64,000 nt of DNA from CAYTAU01 sp964442075 (GTDB taxonomy: Bacteria > Bacteroidota > Bacteroidia > Bacteroidales > CAYTAU01), in the NCBI GenBank assembly GCA_964442075.1, contig CAYTWH010000007.1, forward strand, positions 1 to 64,000. Direction: 5' to 3'. Positions 8,801-15,677 of this stretch are shown here, one piece after another. Below the pieces are notes generated by a model. That model was given only the letters and a program-made list of their open reading frames with translations, was not told where the DNA came from and ran no database searches. Each line of letters starts with the position of its first letter. Position 1 is the first letter of the stretch. The translations under genes were made by a program, and so were the position numbers.

Positions 8801-9994
8801 ATGTGCAAGAGGCAAACACGCAGTTTTGATATGGCGCAAGACTTAGGTTATCCAAGTGAAATTGCAGATGTTGCTGAGCTGTTAAGCAGAATTTATTTAT
8901 ATGAAAATAAAGGTATTCAGGCATTGGAAATGTATAAACTATACATCTCAATGCGCGATAGTATTAATAATGAAGAAAACTACAAGCAAACACAAAAACA
9001 ACAGGCAAAATACGAATACGAAAAGCAAAAAGCCATAGATGATGCCGAGAATGAAAAACTCATAGCCATAGAAAAAGAAGAAAAAGAAAAGCAGAAAATT
9101 CTAATTTATGCTATTGCATGTGGGTTGGGACTGCTTGTCGTATTTTTAATTTTTGTATTTAATCGTTTAAGAATTACCCGCAAACAAAAACTAGTAATTG
9201 AAAAACAAAAAGGAGTAGTAGAAACAGCCCATCACCAATTAGAAGAAAAAAACACAGAGATATTGGATTCCATAAATTATGCAAAGCGTATTCAATCGGC
9301 CATACTACCACCTGCTAAATTGGTAAAAGAATACCTGAAAGAATCGTTTATACTTTACAAACCAAAAGACATTGTTGCAGGAGATTTTTACTGGATGGAT
9401 CATAAAGATGGTGAAGTGCTTTTTGCAGCAGCCGATTGTACAGGACATGGTGTGCCGGGAGCAATGGTAAGTGTAGTTTGCAATAATGCTCTTAATCGTT
9501 CGGTAAGAGAATATGGTTTAACAGAACCGGGACAAATACTTGATAAAGCAAGAGAGATTGTAATTCAGGAATTTGAAAAATCAGACGAGGAAGTAAAAGA
9601 TGGAATGGACATTGCGCTTTGTTCGCTAAATGGCAACAAACTGCAATATGCAGGAGCCAATAACCCATTATGGATAATTCGAAAAGGAGAAATATTAGAA
9701 ACCAAAGCAAACAAGCAACCCATTGGTAAATTCGATAATCCATTGTCATACACTACTCATTCATTAGAACTACAAAAAGCTGACAGTATTTACATTTTCT
9801 CTGATGGCTATGTAGACCAGTTTGGTGGCGACAAAGGGAAAAAGTTTAAAGCTAAAGCATTTAGAGAACTATTGCTGGGTATGCAAGATAAGTCAATGGA
9901 AGAACAAAGACTGTTAATTGATGAAACATTTGAAAACTGGAGGGGCGAATTAGAACAAATTGATGATGTTTGCGTAATTGGGGTGAAGATATGA
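8801..9994 (+). CDS. C-terminal fragment of the frameshifted receptor: membrane helix and intact SpoIIE domain
   Basis: This 397-residue frame carries the end of the TPR region, a charged coiled coil (about 55-105), a membrane helix starting ILIYAIACGLGLLVVFLIF, a second coiled coil and a full SpoIIE phosphatase domain. All acidic motifs are present (AGDFYW, DCTGHGVPGA, FSDGYVDQFGG, QIDDV). No signal sequence remains. If translated from ATG 8801 it could make a membrane-anchored phosphatase without its sensor. More likely it is the distal part of the broken gene that starts at 7964. Confidence 0.75.
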   Translation: MCKRQTRSFDMAQDLGYPSEIADVAELLSRIYLYENKGIQALEMYKLYISMRDSINNEENYKQTQKQQAKYEYEKQKAIDDAENEKLIAIEKEEKEKQKILIYAIACGLGLLVVFLIFVFNRLRITRKQKLVIEKQKGVVETAHHQLEEKNTEILDSINYAKRIQSAILPPAKLVKEYLKESFILYKPKDIVAGDFYWMDHKDGEVLFAAADCTGHGVPGAMVSVVCNNALNRSVREYGLTEPGQILDKAREIVIQEFEKSDEEVKDGMDIALCSLNGNKLQYAGANNPLWIIRKGEILETKANKQPIGKFDNPLSYTTHSLELQKADSIYIFSDGYVDQFGGDKGKKFKAKAFRELLLGMQDKSMEEQRLLIDETFENWRGELEQIDDVCVIGVKI

Positions 9995-10011
9995 GCGGAT
10001 AGCAAAGTTTA

Positions 10012-10090
10012 TCCCAGCTCGGCGACATTTGTAATTCCGTAGCAAGTAAAAAGTAGTTTCCAAATTACTAAAATGCGAAAGCATTTATTT
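10012..10090. repeat. composite palindromic intergenic repeat, copy a
   Basis: Three short palindromes in a fixed order: a GGCGACATTTGTAATTCCG-type hairpin, GTAGTTTCCAAATTAC, and AAATGCGAAAGCATTT. The same order occurs at 10862-10940 and 11848-11922, and in part near 47950 and 48692-48740. The rest of the 9995-10314 gap holds a terminator-like hairpin (10135-10149) and a second repeat type (10216-10243). Confidence 0.8.
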
Positions 10091-10134
10091 TCAACTTTAT
10101 TTCTTTGTCTTAAATAATAAATTAGAAAGGAAGA

Positions 10135-10149
10135 GTTTACTCCTTTTTT
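10135..10149 (+). terminator. short hairpin followed by T-tract
   Basis: AAAGGA and TCCTTT arms around AGAGTTTAC, followed by more T residues. It would end transcription coming from the SpoIIE gene cluster. Confidence 0.45.
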
Positions 10150-10215
10150 GTCTATATTTGTTAAATGTTTAAAACAGTATTGTCCAACAATTAAACATTT
10201 AATAAATGTTTAGTT

Positions 10216-10243
10216 CCTCCCCTTTGGGGAGGCTAGGAGGGGC
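10216..10243. repeat. palindromic repeat CCTCCCCTTTGGGGAGG plus GGAGGGG tail
   Basis: CCTCCCC/GGGGAGG arms followed by CTAGGAGGGGC. A truncated copy is at 10958-10980, and an in-frame copy lies inside the SpoIIE domain at 15034-15063. Confidence 0.7.
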
Positions 10244-10314
10244 TTTTATAAACTTTAGCTATAAGGTATGACAGGCACTAATGCTTTTTATCTACTAGCC
10301 TTAATTAAGACAGA

Positions 10315-10836
10315 ATGAGAAAAAATATGATAATATACCTAATGATTATGACCGTAGGATTATCAACATGCACTTTTGATAAGTTTGATCAGAATGAATC
10401 TGACAAAAAAATAAAATTAGAAAATGAAGATTTGAGAGATTTTGAAGACTTGAAAAATCAATTGACAAATGACCTTGTTGAAATTCGAAAGATTTCAAAG
10501 GAATTGACTTCAGGCGACACTGCTTTTTTATCAACAAATAGCTACTATCTTTATCAAATTGACAGAAAATCATATGAACCCTTAATTAAAAAACTGAGGG
10601 ATAAGGGGATTTTTAATGATGACATTAACACAAGTTATGAAGGAACATTTATTTTTAGATTAAAAGAAAATTCTGATAATTCTGATTTGCCACATTTTCG
10701 ATATACTCATGACTTAGTTTGGAAGGCGAATACCAATTTTAAACCTCCATATTCAGGAACGATAGAAGTTATACTTGATTCAGCCATCAATGAGGATTGG
10801 AGATACATATATTACAAAGTTCAAGTTGGACATTAA
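10315..10836 (+). CDS. hypothetical lipoprotein
   Basis: The 173-residue product has a short hydrophobic leader with a lipobox-like LSTC (Cys about 19), suggesting an outer-membrane lipoprotein. The first third after it is charged and possibly coiled coil; the remainder is mixed alpha/beta with no motif I recognise. A second ATG four codons in is equally possible. It lies alone between two copies of the composite palindromic repeat, and a 16-bp inverted repeat (10271 and 11002) also flanks it. That suggests a small mobile or shuffled gene. Function unknown. Confidence 0.65.
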   Translation: MRKNMIIYLMIMTVGLSTCTFDKFDQNESDKKIKLENEDLRDFEDLKNQLTNDLVEIRKISKELTSGDTAFLSTNSYYLYQIDRKSYEPLIKKLRDKGIFNDDINTSYEGTFIFRLKENSDNSDLPHFRYTHDLVWKANTNFKPPYSGTIEVILDSAINEDWRYIYYKVQVGH

Positions 10837-10861
10837 TAACTAATGCTAACACTGGCGAAAA

Positions 10862-10980
10862 TCCCCGCTCGGTGGAATTTGTAATTCCGTAGAAAGTAAA
10901 AAGTAGTTTCCAAATTACTAAAATGCGAAAGCATTTATTTTTGATTTTATTTATTTACCTTTGTGGAGGCTAGGAGGGGC
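10862..10980. repeat. composite palindromic repeat, copy b, with truncated GGAGGGG element
   Basis: It has the same three-palindrome order as copy a (to about 10940), followed by the 3' half of the CCTCCCC element (10958-10980). It shares its downstream junction with the region before 10315, so the two flanks of the lipoprotein gene are related. Confidence 0.75.
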
Positions 10981-11054
10981 TTTTACCATAAATTAGATAT
11001 CAAGCATTAGTGCCTGTTATATACTAGTTAACAGTAATGCTAAAAACACTATAA

Positions 11055-11825
11055 ATGACAGATACTTTATTAATTAAAAACAAAGCTATTCCATATGAAA
11101 TTACTGATTATTTAGATATGAATAATTGGGAGCCATATATTTTGCTCATTGCTACTTTAACCTTGATTGCTGCGATAATAATTCCATTTGTACAGAAAAA
11201 ATATGATGAGTATAGAACAAAGAGGAGTTTTAAGATGTATTTTAAAAATCAAATAGGATTTATTTTAAACTACCTAATAATTGAAAAGATAGAATGTCAA
11301 GAATCTAGCATTAATAAAACTATTACAAAAGAAAAGCTTGAATTATCTGAATTCTTAAAACGATATGAGAATGATTTTAAACATCATAAAGATGCAGTAC
11401 AGCCAGAGATAATTTTAACCTTACTAATAAATCTGCAAAATTTTTTACTGTTCTCTTCTCATTTAAGAAATATAATTGAAGATGTCGATTTTAAGGATTT
11501 AATGAAATTAACTCTAAAGCATGGTAATAAGTTATCTAAAAAAGAGCTTTCTAATATTTATCAACTAATTGCAATTCTTGATAGATTTATCTCAATCTAT
11601 TTATATCATGATAGATTTGGAAGAATGAAATCAATAAAAAGATTGATACAAGAAGGAGTATGGATTGGATTGGACCTTGATAAGGACTTTATAGAAAAAC
11701 AAGATTTTTTGAACGATGATTTGCTGTTTATTAATGAACATGAGACTAGTATTGCGGAAATTGCCTTTGTTTTACGAGATGTGAATCAGAAAATAAAGGA
11801 GTATTTTGATTATGAAAAAAAATAA
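11055..11825 (+). CDS. hypothetical single-pass membrane protein
   Basis: The 256-residue product has one clear membrane helix near the N-terminus (about residues 32-53, LIATLTLIAAIIIPF). A basic patch follows (KKYDEYRTKRSF), then a long, mostly helical cytoplasmic-type region without cysteine motifs or an enzyme signature. I recognise no family. It stands alone between composite palindromic repeats b and c, like the lipoprotein gene before it, and has no operon partner. Confidence 0.65.
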   Translation: MTDTLLIKNKAIPYEITDYLDMNNWEPYILLIATLTLIAAIIIPFVQKKYDEYRTKRSFKMYFKNQIGFILNYLIIEKIECQESSINKTITKEKLELSEFLKRYENDFKHHKDAVQPEIILTLLINLQNFLLFSSHLRNIIEDVDFKDLMKLTLKHGNKLSKKELSNIYQLIAILDRFISIYLYHDRFGRMKSIKRLIQEGVWIGLDLDKDFIEKQDFLNDDLLFINEHETSIAEIAFVLRDVNQKIKEYFDYEKK

Positions 11826-11847
11826 TGCAAATACTGGTAACAAAGTG

Positions 11848-11922
11848 TCTTGCTAAGCGGAATTTGCAATTCCGCTTCAAATAAAAAGTAGTTTCCAAAC
11901 TACTAAAATGCTAAAGCATTTG
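11848..11922. repeat. composite palindromic repeat, copy c
   Basis: A GCGGAATTTGCAATTCCGC hairpin, then GTAGTTTCCAAACTAC, then AAATGCTAAAGCATTT. This is the best-preserved copy, with all three palindromes perfect or nearly so. Confidence 0.8.
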
Positions 11923-11983
11923 TTTTTTTAATTTATTGTGCTTTCATTAATTATAAGTATCTTTATAAATTAACATTCAGAAA

Positions 11984-12631
11984 ATGCCTGGGATTTCAAA
12001 AAAACGAATTAAATACGAAGAGTTTGCTAATTGTATCACTCATTTTATAGGATTAATGGGTGCTATTACTTTTGCAGCAATTCTTATTACCCAATCTTCG
12101 TATTTGGGAGATGCTTGGCATATAATAAGCTATAGTATTTTTGGCGGTGGAATGATTTTGCTTTATCTGGCATCAACCATATTTCATAGTGCAAAAAATA
12201 TACGCAAAAAGGTTTATCTAAATCGCTTTGACCATTCATCAATTTACATTCTTATTGCTGCCACATATACCCCGGTAACACTTGTCTCAATAAGAGGAGG
12301 CTTTGGATGGGTTGTTTTCGGATTAATATGGGCGATAGCATTAAGTGGAATAATTTATAAAATCTGGTTTTATTCAATTAAAATGCGAAAACTATCCATG
12401 TGGATATATATTGCTATGGGTTGGCTAATAATTATTGCAATTGTGCCAATTGTAAAAAGTATGTCAAACACTTCTCTATGGTTTCTACTTATAGGTTGCT
12501 TGAGCTATTTCATAGGTACTTATTTTTATATTAAAAAAAACATCCCATTCGGACATAGTATTTTTCATCTATTTATTCTTGGTGGCACGATATGTCATTT
12601 TTATGCAATTTATTATATATTGATTCCTTAA
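11984..12631 (+). CDS. hlyIII: hemolysin III family membrane protein (PAQR superfamily), intact copy
   Basis: The 215-residue protein has about seven membrane helices and the conserved PAQR/YqfA-TrhA motifs: an N-terminal EEFANCITHFIG, STIFHS after the second helix, DHSSIYILIAATYTP in the middle, and the C-terminal HSIFHLFILGG. The conserved Ser, Asp and His residues of the presumed metal site are all present. The family is named for a Bacillus cereus hemolysin but is widespread and linked to membrane homeostasis; a toxin role should not be assumed. A broken near-identical copy is at 2559-3112. The duplication extends about 110 bp downstream into a SpoIIE tail relic. Confidence 0.92.
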   Translation: MPGISKKRIKYEEFANCITHFIGLMGAITFAAILITQSSYLGDAWHIISYSIFGGGMILLYLASTIFHSAKNIRKKVYLNRFDHSSIYILIAATYTPVTLVSIRGGFGWVVFGLIWAIALSGIIYKIWFYSIKMRKLSMWIYIAMGWLIIIAIVPIVKSMSNTSLWFLLIGCLSYFIGTYFYIKKNIPFGHSIFHLFILGGTICHFYAIYYILIP

Positions 12632-12723
12632 TCGTCAGAAAAATTATTAATTTTTCGGGTAAAGTAGACTTCCTTTTTTGTTTTAAAACTTATTGTAAGT
12701 ATTTTTATAGGCGAATTCGAGAT

Positions 12724-12841
12724 AATTATTTGATTGAAACTAAGCCAATAGATATAAAATAAGGAAAACAATAAAATAAACGAGTCAAGCTCTCCCGAGC
12801 GAAGTAGAGGTGAAGTTTGCTTAATAGGAGTAAAAATGTAA
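12724..12841 (+). pseudogene. eroded SpoIIE C-terminal relic with an internal repeat insertion
   Basis: It starts with the same sequence as 3225-3242 (a DNYLIET-like reading) and ends with codons for EVCLIGVKM plus TAA, matching the DDVCVIGVKI terminus of the phosphatases. Between them lies unrelated sequence including CTCTCCCGAGCGAAG, which resembles a dispersed repeat. It is the counterpart of the cleaner relic at 3232-3309. Confidence 0.6.
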
Positions 12842-12844
12842 ATT

Positions 12845-15361
12845 ATGAGAATATTATTTATTACCATAATATTCATACTCCCTCTCCTTGTAGGAGAGGG
12901 TTGGAGTGAGGTCAAAGCACAAGACAGGCATAAACTCGATTCATTCCTGTATGTATATAATAATGCAAAACACGATACAACACGCATAAAAACCTATTTT
13001 AATATAGGTGATGTTTATGAGTATTTTATCCCTGATTCAGCCATGTTTTATTATCAGAAAGCGGTAGATTTGGCAGACAAGAGCCTGTCTGCCCATTCCT
13101 CCAATTTTACTCAAACGGCGGATGTTTTGGTCTCACTCAAAGCTAAATCCATTCGCTATATCGGTATTATTCACAGTACCCAAGGCAATTATGATAAGGC
13201 TGTTGCTAATTATCTGAAGTCATTAAAAATTTACAGAAAATTAGATAGATTTAATCCCGAGAATGTCGAATGGAAAAACGGAATGGCAGCTTGTTACAAT
13301 AATATCGGTATTGTTCACGAAAATCAGGGCAGCTACGATAATGCAATAGAATATTATCTTAAATCATTAAAAATAGACGAAGAAACAGGAAATACAAAAG
13401 GGATGGCCAGTTCTTACAACAATATCGGCATTGTTCACGAAAATCAGGGCAGCTACGATAATGCAATAGAATATTATCTTAAAGCCTTAAGAATTAATGA
13501 AGAAATGGGTAATAAACAATTAATGTCTAGTAACTACCATAATATCGGCGGCGTTCACTATTATCAGGGCAGCTACGATAATGCAATAGAATATTATCTT
13601 AAATCATTAAAAATAGACGAAGAAATAGGTGCTAAAAAAGGAATGTCTATGTGTTATAACAATATCGGCATTGTTCACCAAAATCAGGGCAGCTACAACA
13701 AAGCAATAGAATATTATCTTAAAGCCTTAAAGATTAATGAAGAAATGGGTAATAAACAATTAATGTCTAGTAACTATCATAATATCGGCATTGTTCACGA
13801 AAATCAGGGCAGTTACGATAATGCAATAGAATATTATCTTATTGCCTTAAAAATTAATGAAGAAATAGGAGATAAAAAAGGAATGTCTGGCTCTTACAAC
13901 GATATCGGACTTGTTTATAAAGAGCAGGGGCTTTACGACAAGGCAATAGAATATTATCTTAAATCATTAAAAATTAAGGAAGAGACCAGAGATAAAAACG
14001 GTATATCTGTGGTTTATGGCAATATTGCAAGCCTTAATTATAGTCTGGCAGATTCAATAGCCTTGTCGGAAAAACAGAGAACCAATTACCTGAATAAAGC
14101 CGTGGAGTATGGAAATAAGGCTTATAGCTTAGCTTTAGAAATAGATGCAGTTCCACAGCAAAATAATGCAGCAGCCCATTTACAAAGAGCATATACAAAA
14201 CTTGGCAGATATAAAGAAGCTATTAAGTATGCCGAAATTTTTATAACAACCCAAGACTCTATGTTTAGCGAAGAAAAAACCAAAGCCCTTGCCGAAATGG
14301 GTGCCAAATACGAGACAGAGAAAAAGCAACTGCAGATAGAAAAGATGGAAAAACAAAAGGAGCTTGATAATAAAACTATTGAAGCTCAGGAAGCAGAAAA
14401 TAGAAAGCAATTAATAATTATTATTTCAGCCATTGCTGGGTTCATCATAGTCCTGATATTTTCAATTATTGTTTTTAGAATGTTTAGCCAAAAACGAAAA
14501 TCCAATATTTTATTAGCAGAACAAAAAGCAGAGATAGAAGAAAAGAACAAAGACATAATGGATTCAATTACTTATGCAAAACGAATACAATCGGCTATAT
14601 TGCCACCAAGCAAAATTGTAAAAGAATACCTTAAAGAATCATTTATACTATATAAACCAAAAGATATTGTAGCAGGAGATTTTTACTGGTTAGAACATAA
14701 AGAGGGTAAAATACTGTTTGCAGCAGCCGATTGTACTGGTCATGGTGTGCCGGGAGCTATGGTTAGTGTAGTTTGTAATAATGGATTGAATCGTTCGGTA
14801 CGAGAATACGGACTTACAGACCCGGGACAGATATTGGATAAAACAAGAGAAATTGTAATACAGGAGTTTGAAAAATCAGATGAAGAAGTAAAGGATGGAA
14901 TGGACATTGCTCTTTGCTCGCTTGAGTTTCCCTCTCCAAAGGAGAGGGACGGAAGGGTGAGGCTACAATATGCAGGAGCAAATAATCCATTATGGATAAT
15001 TAACCCTAACAGAAAAGAATGGCCAAAAGAAGTCCTCCCTTTTGGGGAGGATTTAGGAGGGGCTGAAATTAAAGCCAATAAACAACCAATTGGGAAGTTT
15101 GATAATCCCTTGCCCTACACAACTCATTCGTTTGAATTAGAAAAAGGAGACAGCATTTACATTTTCTCTGATGGCTATGTTGACCAGTTTGGTGGTGAAA
15201 AGGGCAAAAAATTCAAAGCTAAAGCTTTTAGAGAACTTCTGCTTGGCATGCAAGACAAAGCAATGGAAGAACAAAGATTACTTATTGATGATATATTTGA
15301 AAATTGGAGAGGAGAACTAGAGCAGATTGATGATGTTTGTATCATAGGCGTTAGAATATGA
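12845..15361 (+). CDS. TPR receptor with transmembrane segment and SpoIIE/PP2C-type phosphatase, paralogue 4
   Basis: The 838-residue protein has a signal sequence ending near VKAQ, about eight 40-residue TPR units (about 105-400), a coiled coil, a membrane helix at about 522-546 and a SpoIIE domain (about 595-838) with all acidic motifs intact. Two insertions relative to its paralogues lie within the phosphatase. About 8 extra residues (EFPSPKERDGRVR replacing NGNK) and about 15 extra residues (around KEVLPFGEDLGGAE) are each encoded by a palindromic repeat found elsewhere in the window. Both are in frame and sit at predicted loops, so the enzyme may still work. Its TPR units share long stretches of DNA identity with the gene at 3313. 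Confidence 0.9.
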   Translation: MRILFITIIFILPLLVGEGWSEVKAQDRHKLDSFLYVYNNAKHDTTRIKTYFNIGDVYEYFIPDSAMFYYQKAVDLADKSLSAHSSNFTQTADVLVSLKAKSIRYIGIIHSTQGNYDKAVANYLKSLKIYRKLDRFNPENVEWKNGMAACYNNIGIVHENQGSYDNAIEYYLKSLKIDEETGNTKGMASSYNNIGIVHENQGSYDNAIEYYLKALRINEEMGNKQLMSSNYHNIGGVHYYQGSYDNAIEYYLKSLKIDEEIGAKKGMSMCYNNIGIVHQNQGSYNKAIEYYLKALKINEEMGNKQLMSSNYHNIGIVHENQGSYDNAIEYYLIALKINEEIGDKKGMSGSYNDIGLVYKEQGLYDKAIEYYLKSLKIKEETRDKNGISVVYGNIASLNYSLADSIALSEKQRTNYLNKAVEYGNKAYSLALEIDAVPQQNNAAAHLQRAYTKLGRYKEAIKYAEIFITTQDSMFSEEKTKALAEMGAKYETEKKQLQIEKMEKQKELDNKTIEAQEAENRKQLIIIISAIAGFIIVLIFSIIVFRMFSQKRKSNILLAEQKAEIEEKNKDIMDSITYAKRIQSAILPPSKIVKEYLKESFILYKPKDIVAGDFYWLEHKEGKILFAAADCTGHGVPGAMVSVVCNNGLNRSVREYGLTDPGQILDKTREIVIQEFEKSDEEVKDGMDIALCSLEFPSPKERDGRVRLQYAGANNPLWIINPNRKEWPKEVLPFGEDLGGAEIKANKQPIGKFDNPLPYTTHSFELEKGDSIYIFSDGYVDQFGGEKGKKFKAKAFRELLLGMQDKAMEEQRLLIDDIFENWRGELEQIDDVCIIGVRI
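12880..12911. repeat. palindromic repeat inside the signal-peptide coding region
   Basis: The same CCCTCTCC/GGAGAGGG element as at 3348-3379, again read as LPLLVGEGWSE, just before the likely signal-peptidase site. Confidence 0.75.
13260..14010 (+). repeat. 120-bp tandem repeat encoding TPR units
   Basis: Six units with an exact 120-bp period. The segments AATATCGGCATTGTTCACGA and AATGCAATAGAATATTATCT recur nearly unchanged. The units alternate between two subtypes (KIDEE.G.KKGM and RINEEMGNKQLM), which suggests a two-unit duplication. Confidence 0.85.
14930..14962. repeat. in-frame palindromic repeat inside a SpoIIE domain (type 1)
   Basis: A perfect CCCTCTCC/GGAGAGGG palindrome with an AAA loop, then an AGGGTGAGG tail. 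It replaces the four-residue loop before LQYAGA found in the paralogues and adds about eight residues without shifting the frame. Confidence 0.85.
15034..15063. repeat. in-frame palindromic repeat inside a SpoIIE domain (type 2)
   Basis: CCTCCC/GGGGAGG arms then a GGAGGGGC tail, the same element as the intergenic copy at 10216-10243. It is translated as VLPFGEDLGGA between the NPLWII strand and KANKQPIG, again keeping the frame. Confidence 0.85.
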
Positions 15362-15384
15362 TACAAAGTTTACCATAAGTACTT

Positions 15385-15525
15385 GCCCTGAGCTTGTAGA
15401 ATGGGTGCCGAAGGGCGCAATTGTGGTTAAAGTTTAAAAACAAGAACAATGAAAAACTTAAACAATATATTAAAAAAAAGTAATTGCCAAACTCCATATC
15501 CTTGCTCTACTGAGCGTAGTCGAAG
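15385..15525. repeat. dispersed short repeats in the gap before the T9SS propeller gene
   Basis: Two elements lie in the 15362-15677 gap: a CCCTGAGC...GCCGAAGGGCGC hairpin (15385-15418) and a CTGAGCGTAGTCGAAG element (15510-15525). The latter occurs again at 29148-29163. Apart from these and the promoter at 15611-15641 I see nothing in the gap. Confidence 0.55.
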
Positions 15526-15610
15526 TATGGATAGGGTGAGGCTTTTTCTTAATCTGTTAAATTATTAATAACAAACACGAACTTGTTATTGAATTTGTTA
15601 GATAAAATAC

Positions 15611-15641
15611 TTGTACAATTTAAAATATAATTATAATTTTG
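15611..15641 (+). promoter_or_regulatory. Bacteroidota-type promoter for the T9SS propeller gene
   Basis: TTG at 15611-15613, 20 bases, then TAATTTTG at 15634-15641. This matches the TTG/TAnnTTTG pattern with normal spacing, 36 bases before the ATG at 15678. Confidence 0.6.
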
Positions 15642-15677
15642 TATGTAACTTATTATTTTAACTAAAACTTAAAACTT

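Noticed and set aside
11984..12631. Hemolysin III as a toxin
   Set aside because: The family is a widespread PAQR-type membrane protein, and most members have no shown haemolytic role; nothing here indicates secretion.
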